A stretch of DNA of 64,000 nt, taken from Rhytidiadelphus loreus (taxonomy: Eukaryota > Streptophyta > Bryopsida > Hypnales > Hylocomiaceae). Of the stretch, positions 1-12,715 are shown piece after piece (position 1 is the first letter of the stretch; each line of letters starts with the position of its first letter). The notes beneath the pieces are model-generated. The model was not told where the DNA came from, ran no database searches, and saw only the letters and a list, made by a program, of their open reading frames with translations. The position numbers were made by a program, and so were the translations under genes. Where the stretch lies: assembly GCA_947034895.1 (NCBI GenBank), contig OX344763.1, positions 41,787,025 to 41,851,024 of the forward strand, given 5' to 3'.

Positions 1-2345
1 AGACAGAAGGCGCGTCAAGAAAAGGTTGGAGCGCCTCAATGGATTTGGCAAAGATGTTCATGTCATTAGGGTTGTCGAAGATGATGTTAATGGCAATAAG
101 CGGAGGCGCCTCACTACAGAACTTGCGATTCCTCCTAGGGTTGAAGTATAGTTGGAAGAAAGGCAGTTCCCTGATGTTGAAGGAGAAGAATTTGTTCCGG
201 CCGTAGCTTCATCTGGTGTGAGTGTTTTAGGAGACTCCGACGAGGTTGTCGATAACCCTCTGAAGTCGGAGCTTCTCACAGCTGTTGTTACCGATCTGTA
301 TTTCGAGAGGGCGAAGAAACTGAGAGTTGAGTTGAAGCGGGCCGCATTGGAGGACCACAATTGGTGGGTCAAAACTTTTGACCTAAATGGCTCTGGCGTG
401 GTGAAAGTTTGGTGCGCCGAGTGCAAGAAGGACTGTGGTGGGAATAACAAGGAGCACACGAAAATGCAGGTTGACAATTTGTTTAACAATTTCAGGCGAT
501 CCCACCTTATGAGTGTAGGGCATGTCAGAAACTTCTGCAAGGCTAATAACATCAACTTCAAGGACCATCCACAGTCGGAGGCCACAAATGGGCGGGCTGT
601 CATCGTAACTCCCGAGGACCACAAGAATTTGATTTCAGACGGGATTAAGATCATGGAGTTTGTCAATGTTGATCTTTCGGAAGGAGTGAAGAAATTCTTA
701 GTCTTGGGGAACTGTGCGGCAGAGGACACCCGCTGTTATTGGTTCAAAGTAAAATGTCCCTATTGCTGAGAAATGATGGTTCTCTGCCCACCATGCAAAA
801 ATTTGGAGGTCAATTTGAGAAATCACCTCAGCGGATGGAAGCACCAGAAGGCTGTCGAAGAAGCACATCTGCGTCTCAGAGAACCAGTCCGAACGGGTCG
901 ACCTGGGCGCTTCACCACATCAAGTGCAGGAAGCTCACAATGTAATCAACAAGATCTTCACTCGTGGTTAAGCGGAACTTCAACAAATGTGGGAGGTATG
1001 GCTCAAACTCTGGATCATGGGTTTCTTGGGTCTCTGCTTTGCTACGGATTTCGTGGTGACGTGGTCCAACTGTGCGATACGGAGATCAGTCATATGTTGT
1101 CATTGGTTTGCTTGACGACCTTCACAACGGTGCTCAGTGGTATGCGGAACTGCATCTCACTGAGGTAGTTAATTTGCAAGGAAATTTAGTGCAGGTGAAG
1201 GGTGCTTTCCGCCACAGACAATGTAATCGAATTTCAGTCGGGGGAGTGCCCTTCCCTAATGTAACTTGTCCCATGTGTGCACTCATACCGGCTGAAACCG
1301 ACTTCAGGCTTAGAGTTCGAAGAGAAGAGCACGCAACCGTCAAGCGGGGTGACCGTAGCAGTGTTGGAGGGATACGATTAGGGTACTTATCTGCCTTAGA
1401 AGTGAATAGACATACTAGGCAACTTACTAAAAAATTGAGATTATAGAGGCTATACTACTGGCACGCTTGAACACGCATCGTTAGATTAAAGGCCACGAGG
1501 CCGACTATGCGTGAAAGCGCTAGAATCGCGTCTGCAGATAATAATTTGATAAAATTTTGCAACAACATAATTAGTGCTCATAGGGTCGGAGCCTTGGGAG
1601 GCAATGGTGCTTTTTGGGACTTACTCAAGGATGTTGCACAGAACCTCAACAGAAAAGAGGGTGGGAATCGGTACAGTGAAAACACGAAGTGTTTTTCCAC
1701 GGCCATGAGGATCTATGGGGGGAGGCGCCTATGTGATTTATTTTCACTAAATTATGCAGGACCTAGCTATGATAGCATTCCAGGGACGGTAGAAAAGGAG
1801 TGTTGTTTAGTCCAGGGGAGCACACTGAAATTTTTAGTTCGATTGCCAAAATTTACATGGACGCAAAGGCTGTGCATGGAATCTCTGGTCCCATCCCAGT
1901 AATTCTTGCTGAGGATGAGACAAAGGTCCGACATAGAATTTCATGGGAGTCCAGATCGGATACAATGCTGGGCTTCTGTGGGCCAAAGGAGAGTCATCAG
2001 TGCATTATAGATTACAAGCCAAAGGTAGGAGATGGTTCAATGGGTTATAATAAATTAATGGAGTCTTTCAAAGACGATAAGGTGGGGGAGTTTGCTAGAA
2101 TTATTGTCGTGAACCCCTTGCACGAAAAACTACCACGGCTAGTCTTAGTAGCTTGTTGTACATGCGGCTGTTTCGATTCTGCCTAGGTTAGAGCACAGTG
2201 GGATAAAATTGACGACCTATGGAAAAAACACTGCTACGCTGCAGTAGGGCCGATAATTAGACACGCCAGCGATGGAGATTCTCGTAGGCGTCAGTTAATG
2301 CTTGCTGATTATCAGAGTCCAGAAGGGCCTAGATTTTGGGACTTG
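1..2345 (+). pseudogene. Decayed multi-copy-type gene with two zinc-finger-like Cys/His motifs, 5' truncated by the window edge
   Basis: A long protein-like signal can be followed across the whole stretch. Frame 2 is open from the left edge (basic Arg/Lys-rich start), has TAG at 149-151, and runs on to TGA at 767-769. The same frame resumes immediately to about 1056, then shifts to frame 1 near 1070. Frame 1 has TAG at 1444-1446 and a TGA shortly after, then reads 1507 to about 1800, where it shifts to frame 3. Frame 3 reads to about 2345 with TAG at 2184-2186. Two C-x2-C...H-x5-H patterns (about 410-530 and 785-850) look like C2H2 or BED-type fingers. Conserved-looking stretches include CPMCALIP, ILAEDETKV, NPLHEKLPRL and HASDGDSRRR. 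The reading order is consistent with one ancestral protein of over 750 residues. I do not recognise a named domain. I suspect a transposon-related or repeat-amplified family of seed-free plants. The number of breaks makes it non-functional here. Confidence 0.7.
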
Positions 2346-4180
2346 AACATTCTATACAGCTTTTGTTTTGTCATGATACATTGTTTCTCCATCATTGTTT
2401 TGATCTCTACAATTTTGGCACAACTTTTGGTTTCATTGCTTCAAAAATTTTGGCCTACTTGCTGTGATTTCGGACTCTTCTGAATATAGTTTGATTTTGG
2501 ACTCTTCAGTTTCGGTTGTGGTGTAAGAATTTTGCATGTGAAATGTTGGTATGTTTTTTGAACAAATCTAACTCAATCATTTTTATAATGAACATAGGGT
2601 ATAGAAAATTGGAGCTCCAAACAAATTATACTAAAAGATAGGGTACATGAAATAACCCTCTTTTAGAAATTTAGGTAAATTAAGCCCCCTATAAATTCTC
2701 AAAAATCACCTACATAGCCCCTGAATAATAGGGGCTTGTTCGCAGGTGATCAATGAACCTCCTGAATAGTGCACCCCTCGTGCTTTCTTTGCTCACCGGG
2801 CTCACATGTAAGCTGGCCCTAAGAGCCAGTTGCCACTGGGCTTCTAGACCTCGAGAACCTAGAGGTCTAGGCACTCTACATTGACTTGAATTTTGGGCTC
2901 CTCTCTAGCCAAACCTCTAGCTTCCAGCCCTTGCAAATTGGCTTTGCAGAGCTAGAAGGTCTAGACATTGGTGTAGAGGGGGTTATTTTCAAGGAAAAAA
3001 CAAATCAACTATAACTTCTTCAAATTTTTGTATCACAATTGTTGAAGGAAGACTTGATTTGGAGTTGGTGAATTGAAGCATGGCAAACCAATTGAAACCT
3101 CTTAGATGTGTAGCTTCTTGAACACCGGCCTCCAATTCCTAGAGGTCTAGGAGCCCAATAGCAACCGAATCTAAACTTACTATAACTTACTTCATAACTG
3201 GACTCTTCTGTCATGCTTTTGTAATTCTTCTTTTTAATCCTTAAAAGGGAAAATTGAATGAGTTAAAGAGCTTTTTTTTATTTTTTATTTTTTATTCACT
3301 CTAAAATTCTAGGAGGCCATACTTAAATGATTTAAGTAATTGATCTTACAATCGAATTCATTTTTGAAAAAACTTTATTTTTAGAGAATATGTTTTGAAG
3401 TAGTGTGTGCGACCTTTGTATTAATTCAATTGCAAATTGTAAAGGAAGCTTATGATTATCTTATTATTTTTAAAATGAAGTCCTCTCAAATTCTTACTAT
3501 GAAGATGCAATATCAAATTTTAGAATTTTAATATTATAAGAGAATATTAACATATAATAGTAGTATATACGAATAATGATTTTTCATATTTGATACATAG
3601 AATATTTACTTATTATCTAGTAGATTCTTTTTGAAATTTTAAGATGAAAATTAACTAATTTGAAGAATCATTAAACAATATTTATATTATTTTAGAATAT
3701 TAATATTTTTTTTAGCTACTAACTTTTCTTCAAAATCAATTTTGAATAAGGTTGTGGGACATTAAATTAACAAATACCTCAAACACTCTCCTATTTTTTG
3801 CCTAATAGCCAACCAAATCTATGTGTGAAATCCCCAAATCTCCTACATTGATTTTGAGTAGATTATCAAAATGGCTATTCAAGGGTACCTCTATTCATGC
3901 ATCACTCTGTTGCTTCAAAGTTTCAAATGTGTTATTTCCTACTAATAAGTTTACGACTCGTTGAAAGGACATATAGTGTGATGCTCTTGAAAGTTTATGA
4001 TATATTTTCGAAGTAGTAGAAAATGCAGATTCTACTTGCAACATCTTTTACTACAATTTGCTAATCTGTTTGAACAAAAACTTCAGCACACCCAAATCAC
4101 TGAAACGCTTAATATTGTCAATTTAAGGTGCCACTACCTTGCATCAAATTGGAATTGTATAAATATAGTCTTCAGTGATT
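2346..4180. other. AT-rich noncoding stretch, repeat debris
   Basis: No reading frame beyond chance length. From 2840 to 3155 there are several copies of a CTAGAGGTCTAG-type palindrome, including a small perfect hairpin around 2844-2870. The rest is AT-rich with no structure I can assign. Confidence 0.6.
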
Positions 4181-5066
4181 TAGTTGTATTTTCAACTTCC
4201 ACCCAAGAAATTGGCGCCGCTGGAACTGACACAGAAAGTTCACGCCGACGTCAAGGCCCCGACGGAGGTGGCGACGTCGAAGTTCCCTTCGCCCAATCGT
4301 CAACATCGGCTCTCCGCGTTGCTTAATCCCGGCCACTGTGCCAACCTACAACGGCAATCGGGGGCCAGCTGCCTGATTTCCAGCTTTTCAAGTTTCCCTC
4401 TTGCCTCCCGCCGCTTCTTCATCTCAAATTCCCATACTTATTCACGTCAGCAATGGATTTTCTTCCATTTCCTGTCAAAAAAACACACAAAAAAACTTCC
4501 AAGTTCATTCATTGCATGCACAGCCATGTCCAGTTGTCACACGATCTTACTAATCTCGGCAAATGCAGCTCACAGTGGACTACCTGCGGGCTACGGACGC
4601 GCCCAGGAAATGCGTAGAGCGACGGATGTGGGTGGCGCAATGCGGCCATTTAAGGCCTTGGCCACTGGCACATTACTTAAATCAAAGGCTTCCTGTGCAT
4701 TGCTACATTGCGCGTCGCCACTCACTAGCGCTGCTATCTGCACCGTAGAGAAAACACCGACGGAGTCAACAGTGCTTGGTAGAGATCACAGCTGAAAACT
4801 GTACGTAGCTCTCGACTACTGGCATTGCAATCTGACGATAGGAACGTCTGCATAGTGACCTCTGGTACCATTTCACTGGGATGTGTGCATTGGAGCTCGT
4901 CGCAGCCTAGTACTAGGTGGGTGGGTCTGCATTGCGGCATTACGTAACAGGAGCGTTGATAGAAGGAACAATTGCGTGGTCCGTTTGAGCCGAGGTGTAG
5001 CATTGGAGTGGGAGGTAGTAGTCGAGATACCGGAGGTCTGTGTAGTGGAGGGCTAGCTTGGTGAAG
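4181..5066 (+). promoter_or_regulatory. Upstream region of the glyoxal oxidase gene (probable promoter and 5' leader)
   Basis: Base composition rises sharply in GC from about 4200 and stays high into the gene at 5067, as expected for a gene-proximal region. A TTACGTAA palindrome (ACGT-core, bZIP-type site) sits at about 4942-4949. I see no convincing TATA box. Open frames here (for example 4184-4795) have no recognisable domain, so I treat the stretch as noncoding; an upstream 5' UTR exon cannot be excluded. Confidence 0.45.
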
Positions 5067-7281
5067 ATGTTGGATTTTGTGAAGATCGTTGTTGTGGCGA
5101 CCATTTTGCAGTGGCTAGTGTCAAGTGTCGTAGCGCAGGGGTCATGGCAGCAGCTGCAGAAAAACGCCGGCATTTCGTCCATGCATTCGGCCGTGACTCG
5201 CTATGATACCGTGATTATGCTAGACCGGACCAATATTGGCCCCTCGCAGATCAAGCTTCCCAATGGGAGGTGCCGCAATCAGCCGCTGGAGCGCGTCTCC
5301 AAGACTGACTGCTACGCGCATTCCGTCATGTTCAACCCCTCGAACGGCGGAGTGCGGCCTCTCTTCATCTTCACGGACACGTGGTGCTCTTCGGGGCAGT
5401 TCATGGGGAATGGCATGATGGTGCAGACAGGAGGCGACTTTGAGGGCAACAAAAAGATCAGGTACCTTCTTATCCACTTCGAAACGATAATGAATCTCTT
5501 CAAATTTGATTCAAATTTTACGATATGGACAGTGATGTCAATCATCCTTGAATTGCTGAGACTTCAATTCAGTGTCACCCAATGGCACGTGAGTTTGCAC
5601 TCTGATTCATGGACTCTGATATCAATCGTCCTTTCATTGCTTAGGCTTCACTTAGACTGTGAGTTTGTACTCTGACTAGTATTCGAGATTATCAGACCTT
5701 GTGTTCAATGCTGCGCATCATTCATGTGGATTTGAAATGTAGGCAAAATCTAAATTTCTTTTTTTCTACCAGGACGCTCGTGCCGTGCGGCGCCGGAGGC
5801 ACCTGCGACTGGGTGGAAACAACAAACAGTTTATCCAAGGGTCGCTGGTACTCTTCCAACCAGATTCTCCCCGGCGGCACTCGTCAGATCGTGGTGGGCG
5901 GCCGCAACGAGCCGACATACGAGTTCGTTCCCCCTCGAAAGGCCGGTGAGGGCGCCTTCTCTCTCAGCGTCTTGAACAAGTGCTGTGACAACCTCTACCC
6001 CTTCGTCTTCCTTCTCCCCAATGGCGACCTCTTCGTCTTCACCAACCGCGATTCAGTCGTCCTCAACTACAACACCAACAAAGTGGTGAAGCAGCTTCCC
6101 ACCATCCCCGGCAACCCCCGAAACTATCCTTCCGGCGGCTCCGCCGCGATGCTCCCCTTGAAGGCGCCTTACACTTCATCCGAGATTGTGGTGTGCGGAG
6201 GGGCTTCAACTGGGGCTTCGAAATCCGGCAACCGGGGGGCTGCGGCGTCGACGAGCTGCGGGAGGATCACGCCGACTGCGGGGAACCCGAGTTGGGCGAT
6301 GGAGGAGATGCCGATTAGGCGCGTGATGGGCGACATGATTAATTTGCCCACGGGGGAGATTCTGATCGTGAACGGCGCGCAGAATGGATACCAGGGGTGG
6401 GGGACGGCGGGGACACCGGCGCTGGCGCCGGTGAAGTATAATGGGGAAGCGCGCGCTGGGACGCGGTTCCAGAAAATGACCGCAACGGGCATTCCGAGAA
6501 TGTACCACAGCACGGCCAATTTGTTGTCGGATGGACGCGTTCTGGTGGCGGGAAGTAACACGCACCAGTTCTACACGTACACGGGCGCCTTCCCCACGGA
6601 GCTCCGCGTGGAGGCGTTCTCGCCTCCTTACATGGGCGCCAAGTGAGTACCAATGCAGCTCTAGAACCTCATTTTCCCCTTCCATTTCCTGAAATTTTGA
6701 TTATTTACATGGTTGTATGATCTATCACAAATGCATCACTACATCCCACTTTTTGTACCGACCTCACTCTGTACCTACTCTCTGTGCATTTAGAGAGCTT
6801 ACATGTTTGAGAGTGGTGCATTGTGTTGGTTGTGGTATTTCTACGGTAGACTGTCTGCCTGCCTGTATTCCTTTCAAATATTTTTGAGTCGAAAGTGTGA
6901 TGTGAGGTATGAAAGAATGCATGTGTTGATGCTAATGGGCTTTATGTTTGATTTTGCAGCTTTAACAATATTCGTCCTCGCATTACAAAAGCTCCTGCGT
7001 TTGTTGGCTACAAGCAAGTGTTTAGTGTGGAGTTTACCATTGGAGCTAGGCAAGGTGGATTGGAATGCAACATGCTGAGTGCTCCCTGGTCTACTCACTC
7101 GTACGCGCAGGGGCAGAGGGCTATCAAGCTTCTTACTTTAGTTCCAGTGAAGGTTGGAAATGCGTGGACTGTGAAGTGTACTGCTCCTCCTTCAGCCAAC
7201 GTTGCCCCTCAGCAATACTACATGCTTTTCCTTGTGCAGAACGGCATCCCTAGCAAGGCCTCGTGGGTCAAAATGGGGTAA
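5067..7281 (+). CDS. Glyoxal oxidase-like copper-radical oxidase, secreted (3 exons)
   Basis: Exons are 5067-5461, 5773-6642 and 6960-7281, joined by GT-AG introns that keep the frame and give 528 aa. ATG 5067 is chosen because it opens a hydrophobic signal peptide (residues about 1-24, ending VVAQ). Residues about 45-390 form the glyoxal oxidase N-terminal beta-propeller and about 410-525 the galactose-oxidase-like C-terminal domain. By comparison with characterised glyoxal/galactose oxidases all copper and radical positions are present: Cys107 (DTWCSSG) for the Cys-Tyr crosslink with Tyr207 (NLYPF), axial Tyr376 and ligand His377 (RMYHS), and ligand His468 (STHSYAQGQR). The family oxidises small aldehydes or alcohols to acids and releases H2O2 in the cell wall; plant members act in wall and pollen or tapetum biology. 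The exact substrate here is unknown. The end, SWVKMG, is close to the usual family C-terminus, so the protein is full length. It stands alone, with repeats on both sides. Confidence 0.95.
5462..5772 (+). other. Intron 1 of the glyoxal oxidase gene
   Basis: Begins GTACCT and ends in a T-rich tract followed by CTACCAG. It splits the codon of Arg132 (AG/G). Removing it joins ...KKI-R-TLVPCG, which is the expected family continuity. Confidence 0.93.
6643..6959 (+). other. Intron 2 of the glyoxal oxidase gene
   Basis: Donor GTGAGT, acceptor TTTTGCAG. It splits the codon of Asn422 (AA/C) between the propeller and the C-terminal domain. Both introns are about 310 bp. Confidence 0.93.
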
Positions 7282-8492
7282 GTAGCTGCTAATCTAAATT
7301 GTGAATACTGGAATATGACGTAGTGCACGCACAAGGGGTGTCCAATTCTACTGGAGAACGGTGGTCTCAAAGATTTGAGATGGACAATTTGGGGCATCCT
7401 TTGTGAGGTATAGAGAACTTCAGAGTAGGATTCATTCTTTCACATTCATTCTCATTCTTTTGCCTTCTGCATCGAAGATGTGGTTGGCTTTTACTATTCT
7501 TTGGTTCCATGTTACACAGCTCTAGTTTGCCTAGGTCTTTCGTGTAGTTGGAACCTATTTAGAAGCTCTGGAACATGATACTTGATGAAGGATTTAGTTT
7601 GAGGAATATTTTGGTAGCCAGTTGTACATTTTCAATTTTGGCCAGCAACTTTAGTTGAAGGATTCTCGGGTCCAAATTGGATCTTAAATGTTTGCGACCA
7701 TTGTCGAACATAGTTGATTTTTAGTAAAGCAATTCTCCAATTGTTTTCATTTGTTGTAATTGTCATACCTACATGTATGTTTCATTTCTCTTGCTGTCGA
7801 TGTTTTCGCTGACAGTTAAGCCTGAAGAAGTATCTGCTCTTTCTTGTTGCCACCACTCCTGTGAGAAGTAGAGAAAGTTGGTTTCTTTTGGTATTCACAT
7901 TGGATAAAGTCCAGAAGAGTTGGCCTTCCAACATATAAAAGAAGATGTTGGAGAGTTACTTTCCCAAAACTGAATTGTAGAGTATTGCGAACTTTTAAGC
8001 TTTCTCCCAGCAGTAAGTAGGGTCAATTGAAAGCATTGGAATAGAAGATTGAACTACCGTGTTGCACCACATTCCCAATTCCGGCTGCTTGCGATACTAC
8101 AGCGCATAACTACTGAAAGATTAGTATTCATGAGCGTTGAAGAATCCTGTTGCTTGTTTTTCTTGCCCGCCTGTCTAGAAAACTACGAGAATCCGATGAA
8201 GCCTCTTGCACAGCCACCAAGCGACCACTTACTCTTAGCGTGTTGGGAAACTTAACAGATGCCTGGGCCACACCAGCCACAGCAGACGGTTTAGAGAGGA
8301 CGACGAAGTAAAATGTTTTTTCTTAAGAATTAATGGAGATGAGAAACTATGTTCAAGGTTACATATGATCTTTGCCAGCATAACTTTTAACAATTCAAGG
8401 AGCGGGGTTTGGAGATACGTTTTGTAACGACTAAGAACAGTAAATTTGAAACAGAACGGAAAATTGATACAAAAAATTTATCATAGATATTC
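7282..8492. other. 3' flank of the glyoxal oxidase gene
   Basis: Contains the 3' UTR of the gene, of unknown length; no single dominant poly(A) signal is visible. The small frame at 8049-8255 has no recognisable features. Otherwise nothing assignable. Confidence 0.5.
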
Positions 8493-8496
8493 TTAA

Positions 8497-8875
8497 CCCC
8501 TAAAGGACCAAGGCATATTTTGGGCAAGAATTGTGAAAAACCATCACTTTTTAGGGCAGTGAGAAAAAAATGAAAAAAAAAAGAAGTTTTTTTCAAAATT
8601 CAACCGTACAAATTTGTACTAGACTACTATAGAAATGTGTGGAAAAAATTTCAGAAACTTTGACCACACGGATTGAAAGATTATCACATTTGAAGTTCAG
8701 GGCAATATAACTTTTAATCTAGGCACCTGATCAGCAAAAATAATATTCCCTCTAAGGGGGTACATGTTCACACCTTGTGTCAAAATTTGAAGAACATCTG
8801 TTAAAAATTGACTTCATACCACCAACCTGAGATCACTTGTGTGCATTCAACGGTCATTTGGTCATGTAGGGGTGG
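8497..8875. mobile_element. Degenerate TTAA-flanked non-autonomous element (piggyBac-like MITE)
   Basis: TTAA at 8493-8496 is followed by CCCCTAAAGGACCAAGGC, and the far end reads TGGTCATGTAGGGGTGG followed by TTAA at 8876-8879. These are degraded inverted copies of the ends seen intact at 60875-62419, and the interior resembles parts of 60.9-61.3 kb. No coding capacity. The piggyBac link rests only on the TTAA duplication and the CCC-starting ends. Confidence 0.6.
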
Positions 8876-8879
8876 TTAA

Positions 8880-10840
8880 GTAGAACAAGTAAAATATATC
8901 ATCTTTTTTTTACAACCTCTTTGCCAAGTTTTTTAGTATTGGTGACAATATAGGGTGCTCTAAGCAACACTTTTAATCCTCCTAAGTATGCTATGGAGGA
9001 CAAAAAGTGTCCAATGAATGGCTCTTAAGGTTCTTGTAGAAACAAAAAATGCACATATTGATCCAATAATTGGATCAGTTTTGGGTTGACTCAATGATAG
9101 GTCTCGTTCATTCTGAGGGTCGTGAAAGATTTGGGGACTCAGCCTGAGCAGGATTCAATTTCTGCTCATGCGAGCTCGGCACTGATTGCGAACAATGTCA
9201 GTATGTTTTATAATTGAACGCAATTCACAGCTCTTCCATAAAAGCAATCACGGGAACAATCTCTAGCTATAGACTCAACGTCATTGGATGTAGTTTAAAA
9301 TTTTTATAATGGCATCTGATCTAGATTCGACCTGGGTAGAGATCTTTGGATAGCACGTACTTGAAGGCAGATGGTTTCGTAACTTTTTCTGCTATGCGAG
9401 GTAAAATGATGTGAAAATCTGGAGGAACCTGCTCCTCACAGCCAGTACCAGGTGCCTAATCACTAATAAGACTTATATCTCACGAGTCACAACATGACAA
9501 GCCTTTTCTTTTTTCTTTTCTATTTTGAAACATACAACCTTCAAGGACAGCAGTTGGACTCAAACAACACAACCAAGGCAACACCGTGGGTATCCCTGTC
9601 AGGAACAAGTGGAGGAACAAACCCCCTCCTCATGTGTCAACACGAAGAGCCCCAACACGCACAATGTGGACATTTAGAGTTGAACTGGGAACCTTGTGGA
9701 TTCCATCGGAAGTTACTATCACTTGGCCATCTCTGAGGGTAGTTCTGGGTCATTTCAGACCCCATGATAGGGCTTTTCACAGTGCAACTACTCCTCAATT
9801 CTGTGTCATCCTTTATGAGATAGTCCACCGAAGTGAAGGACTACACTGCAGGGGTGTCCTCACTCATACTTGGGGGAGTCCTCCTACTGTCTCTTCCCTG
9901 TTGCAGAGATCTTTGTTTATAGTTAGTAACATCAGTTAAGGGTTAAACTCAGAGTTTCTCAACTTTCGCTTGTAGTATCATTAAGTTCGTAATGGCCACG
10001 ACCAGAATTTCCTCCAACGTCGCAGTTTACGATTAGCTAATGCAAAGTGGAATTACAACCCGTATTTAGCTCTCGTCATTACATTTCTCAAACACTCAAT
10101 TACATAATCAGTCTGCTGGTGAAGATTGGCAGGTAGACATAATGTGGTTGTGTCCATAAACTGGTTTTCATATGCATTAGGAATATTTTCACAAGGTGAT
10201 TCTGGAGGAAAGCTAGCTCACTAATTTTGCACCAGAATTGATTTATTGCAATTAACTTAAATTGCCATTGGCTCACATTTATCTCTCAACTATTACTAAA
10301 TCTGATGAGTTAGTCCTACAACATCTCTTAAATATTACTAAATGGATCACAACAAGTGAAGCTGTGACTAAATAAAATGGAAGTGGATGCGTCCTTGGCC
10401 TCCTAAATCCTTTGAAGCACTAATTAGTTACCTGGATTAGCTGAGTGCACCTCTGACGGACTCTACAACTCCGGAAGTAATTTCCGAAGCATTGTTAAGT
10501 TCATAACAATGCAGCTCCTCCACTCCGAAGTCCCAGTCGACATTACCCCTACTGTAGAGACCTAGAGATTCACCTCGAAGGCTAGCTGGACCAAGGGCGA
10601 GAAGACGGAAGACCTTCGCGGAAGCACTAAGCTGCTTACTGTAAAAGTGGTGGTGCCGTCCTTTGCACGGAGAGTTCCAGGAGAGCGAGCTAACCCTTTC
10701 CCTGTTCTCCGACGTCGCCAAGTTACTCCACGCACTTGGCGAGTGCACTCTTGAGGAACGCAGTATGTGTGCGCTGCCTCCTCTCGCGGAAGCCGGATTC
10801 GGGCTCCCCTTCAAATTTCGACTGGTGGGTCATGCGGATA
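8880..10840. other. Noncoding stretch with dispersed-repeat debris
   Basis: No gene seen. Part of 9540-9880 resembles 53.66-53.90 kb in layout and short shared strings, suggesting a dispersed family. Small overlapping frames at 9494-9939 and 10437-10857 lie on opposite strands, have no recognisable domains, and look like chance frames in GC-richer repeat DNA. Confidence 0.5.
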
Positions 10841-10984
10841 CTTGTCGATCAAGGTGAAGTCTCCACGCTCTTGGACTTACCGACAATTTGAAGCTCTCTT
10901 CGAGATGCACGAGAGAAGCTGGAATTGTGAGTTGAGTTTGCAGTATTTCTCACAGGTTTCCTCGTCTGGCGCTACGCCTCTCGC

Positions 10985-11575
10985 TCTGGGCACTTTGTCT
11001 TGGTGGTCTGGGAGTTCTAAGTTCGAATGTCGGTTTTGATGTGCGGAAGTATTGTGCTCGAAATTGCATACTGATCTGTTGCGATGCTCTGTCTTGCAGA
11101 GCCGTGAATTCATCGAGGGAATAAAGTCTGCAAACTCCGTGAGAATTCTCACGTACAGGTATAAGTGCCTGCATTTACATCTTTGTCGGTATGGTTGGGA
11201 TGAAGATGTCTGTCTTGATTGACTCTTGCTGAGAATTGAGTCTGCGTGACATTGGGTCAAGCAAGTTCTGATCGCTTGTTATGGCTCAGAGCTATCTTTG
11301 CGCCTTGTCGATTTTGGTTGTCTTAATCAGTAGGGGATTTTGGATGGACTTGTTTAGCAGATGAAGATTTAGTGAGTTTGTGATTAAAGATTGCCTTCAT
11401 GGCCATGGCCAGGTGACTTAGTTGTAATTCGCTACAAACAACGGTTTGGGGCTATAGAAGGGTTACAGAGCATCATGTCTATCACTTGCTCAGCGTCCAG
11501 ACCTCCTTTGTATGAGCAGAGAACCCATTTGGACAAGGGAATGGTACTTCAGTTAATTATGCAGCTTCCCCACTG
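10985..11575 (+). repeat. Tandem duplication, GC-richer copy
   Basis: Aligns by eye with 12118-12715 over its whole length. Shared landmarks include TCTTGGTGGT, GAGGGAATAAAG, TTTACATC and GGGAATGGTACTTCA in the same order. This copy keeps many C and CG positions. A partial third copy is at about 11865-12030, and part of the upstream segment (about 10845-10920) recurs decayed at 14770-14850. Function unknown; probably a transposon fragment. Confidence 0.7.
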
Positions 11576-12117
11576 ATGACACCAATTGTTCTGTGAAAAA
11601 CACCATGGCTTAAATTTGTCGGTCAAGGTCTTTAACCCGGTGTTTTCTTACTTCCAGGTCTTGTGAAAAGTCTAGAATGACACATGTGCCGTTTTGATTG
11701 GCAGGCAGGCATTTTCTCTGTGTTGCAACATACTTCGACATTGTTGCTGGAGATTCGACTCTCTCTAAGGAAGGTGCGTCCATTTCCTTGATTTCTATTC
11801 TCTTTACTCCGTCCAGAGCATTTGTTTCTGGAACTGCAGATGGTGCCCCTAGTGGAGAGTGGTGCTTTGACAAGAGTATTGTGCTCGATCTTTACCATTT
11901 GTCTGTGGCCATGTTCTGTCGTGCAGTTCCATGAAGACAGGAAGGGAATAAAGTGTTGCATCATGTGAAACCTCAACTTTAGGTACCGGTTGTAGCACTT
12001 GCATCTTTGTCGGTATTTTGAGGCATGTGAGCACTTTGTTTTGTGAGTCTGGTTTTGAGGTGCACCTTGTTTTCTGAGTTTGGTTGCTGTTATAAAGCAC
12101 ACATATAAAGCACACGG

Positions 12118-12715
12118 CACTAGGTCTTGGTGGTATGGGTGTTCTAAGTTCAAGTTTCAATTTTGAATTGCAGAAGTTAGTTCATGTGATGATGTTTGGT
12201 CTTGCTGATCCATGTGAAGCAATTGAGGGAATAAAGCCTTGCACCAAGCGAATTCTTAACTATAGGTATTGGTTGCAACATTTACATCCTTATTGTTATA
12301 TTGTTTGGAGTGAGATTTTTGTTTGGGTTGTTCCTGAGATGAGTTTGCATGAAATTGGTTTGAGCAAGTTTTGATCATATATTATGTCTCTCTATCTTTT
12401 GCAACTTGTTGATGTCGGTTGTTTTAATTAGTAAAGTTTTCTATATACATTGTTTAGTGGATTCTAGATGGTGGTACTTAACAGCTTGTGATTACAAATG
12501 ACCTTGCCATGGTCAAGTGATTTAGTTTTAATCTTTCACAAACAACAACTTGGGATGTTCATTGCTTTCTCTTCAATTATAAAAGGGTTACGGAGCATGT
12601 TTATCATTTGCTCAAAGTCTAGACTAGCTATGTTTGAGCTAGAAAACTATTTGAACAAGGGAATGGTACTTCAATTATGTAGTTTTTACCATAGAGGACA
12701 CCAACTAGTGTGTGA
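12118..12715 (+). repeat. Tandem duplication, AT-richer decayed copy
   Basis: Partner of 10985-11575. Differences are mostly C to T and G to A: for example GCCATGGCCAGGTGACTTAG in the first copy reads GCCATGGTCAAGTGATTTAG here. The bias is what deamination of methylated cytosines produces in silenced repeats. Confidence 0.7.

Noticed and set aside
4184..4795. 203-codon frame upstream of the oxidase gene
   Set aside because: It has no domain and no codon-use signal, and overlaps other open frames. GC-rich promoter or leader DNA explains it better.
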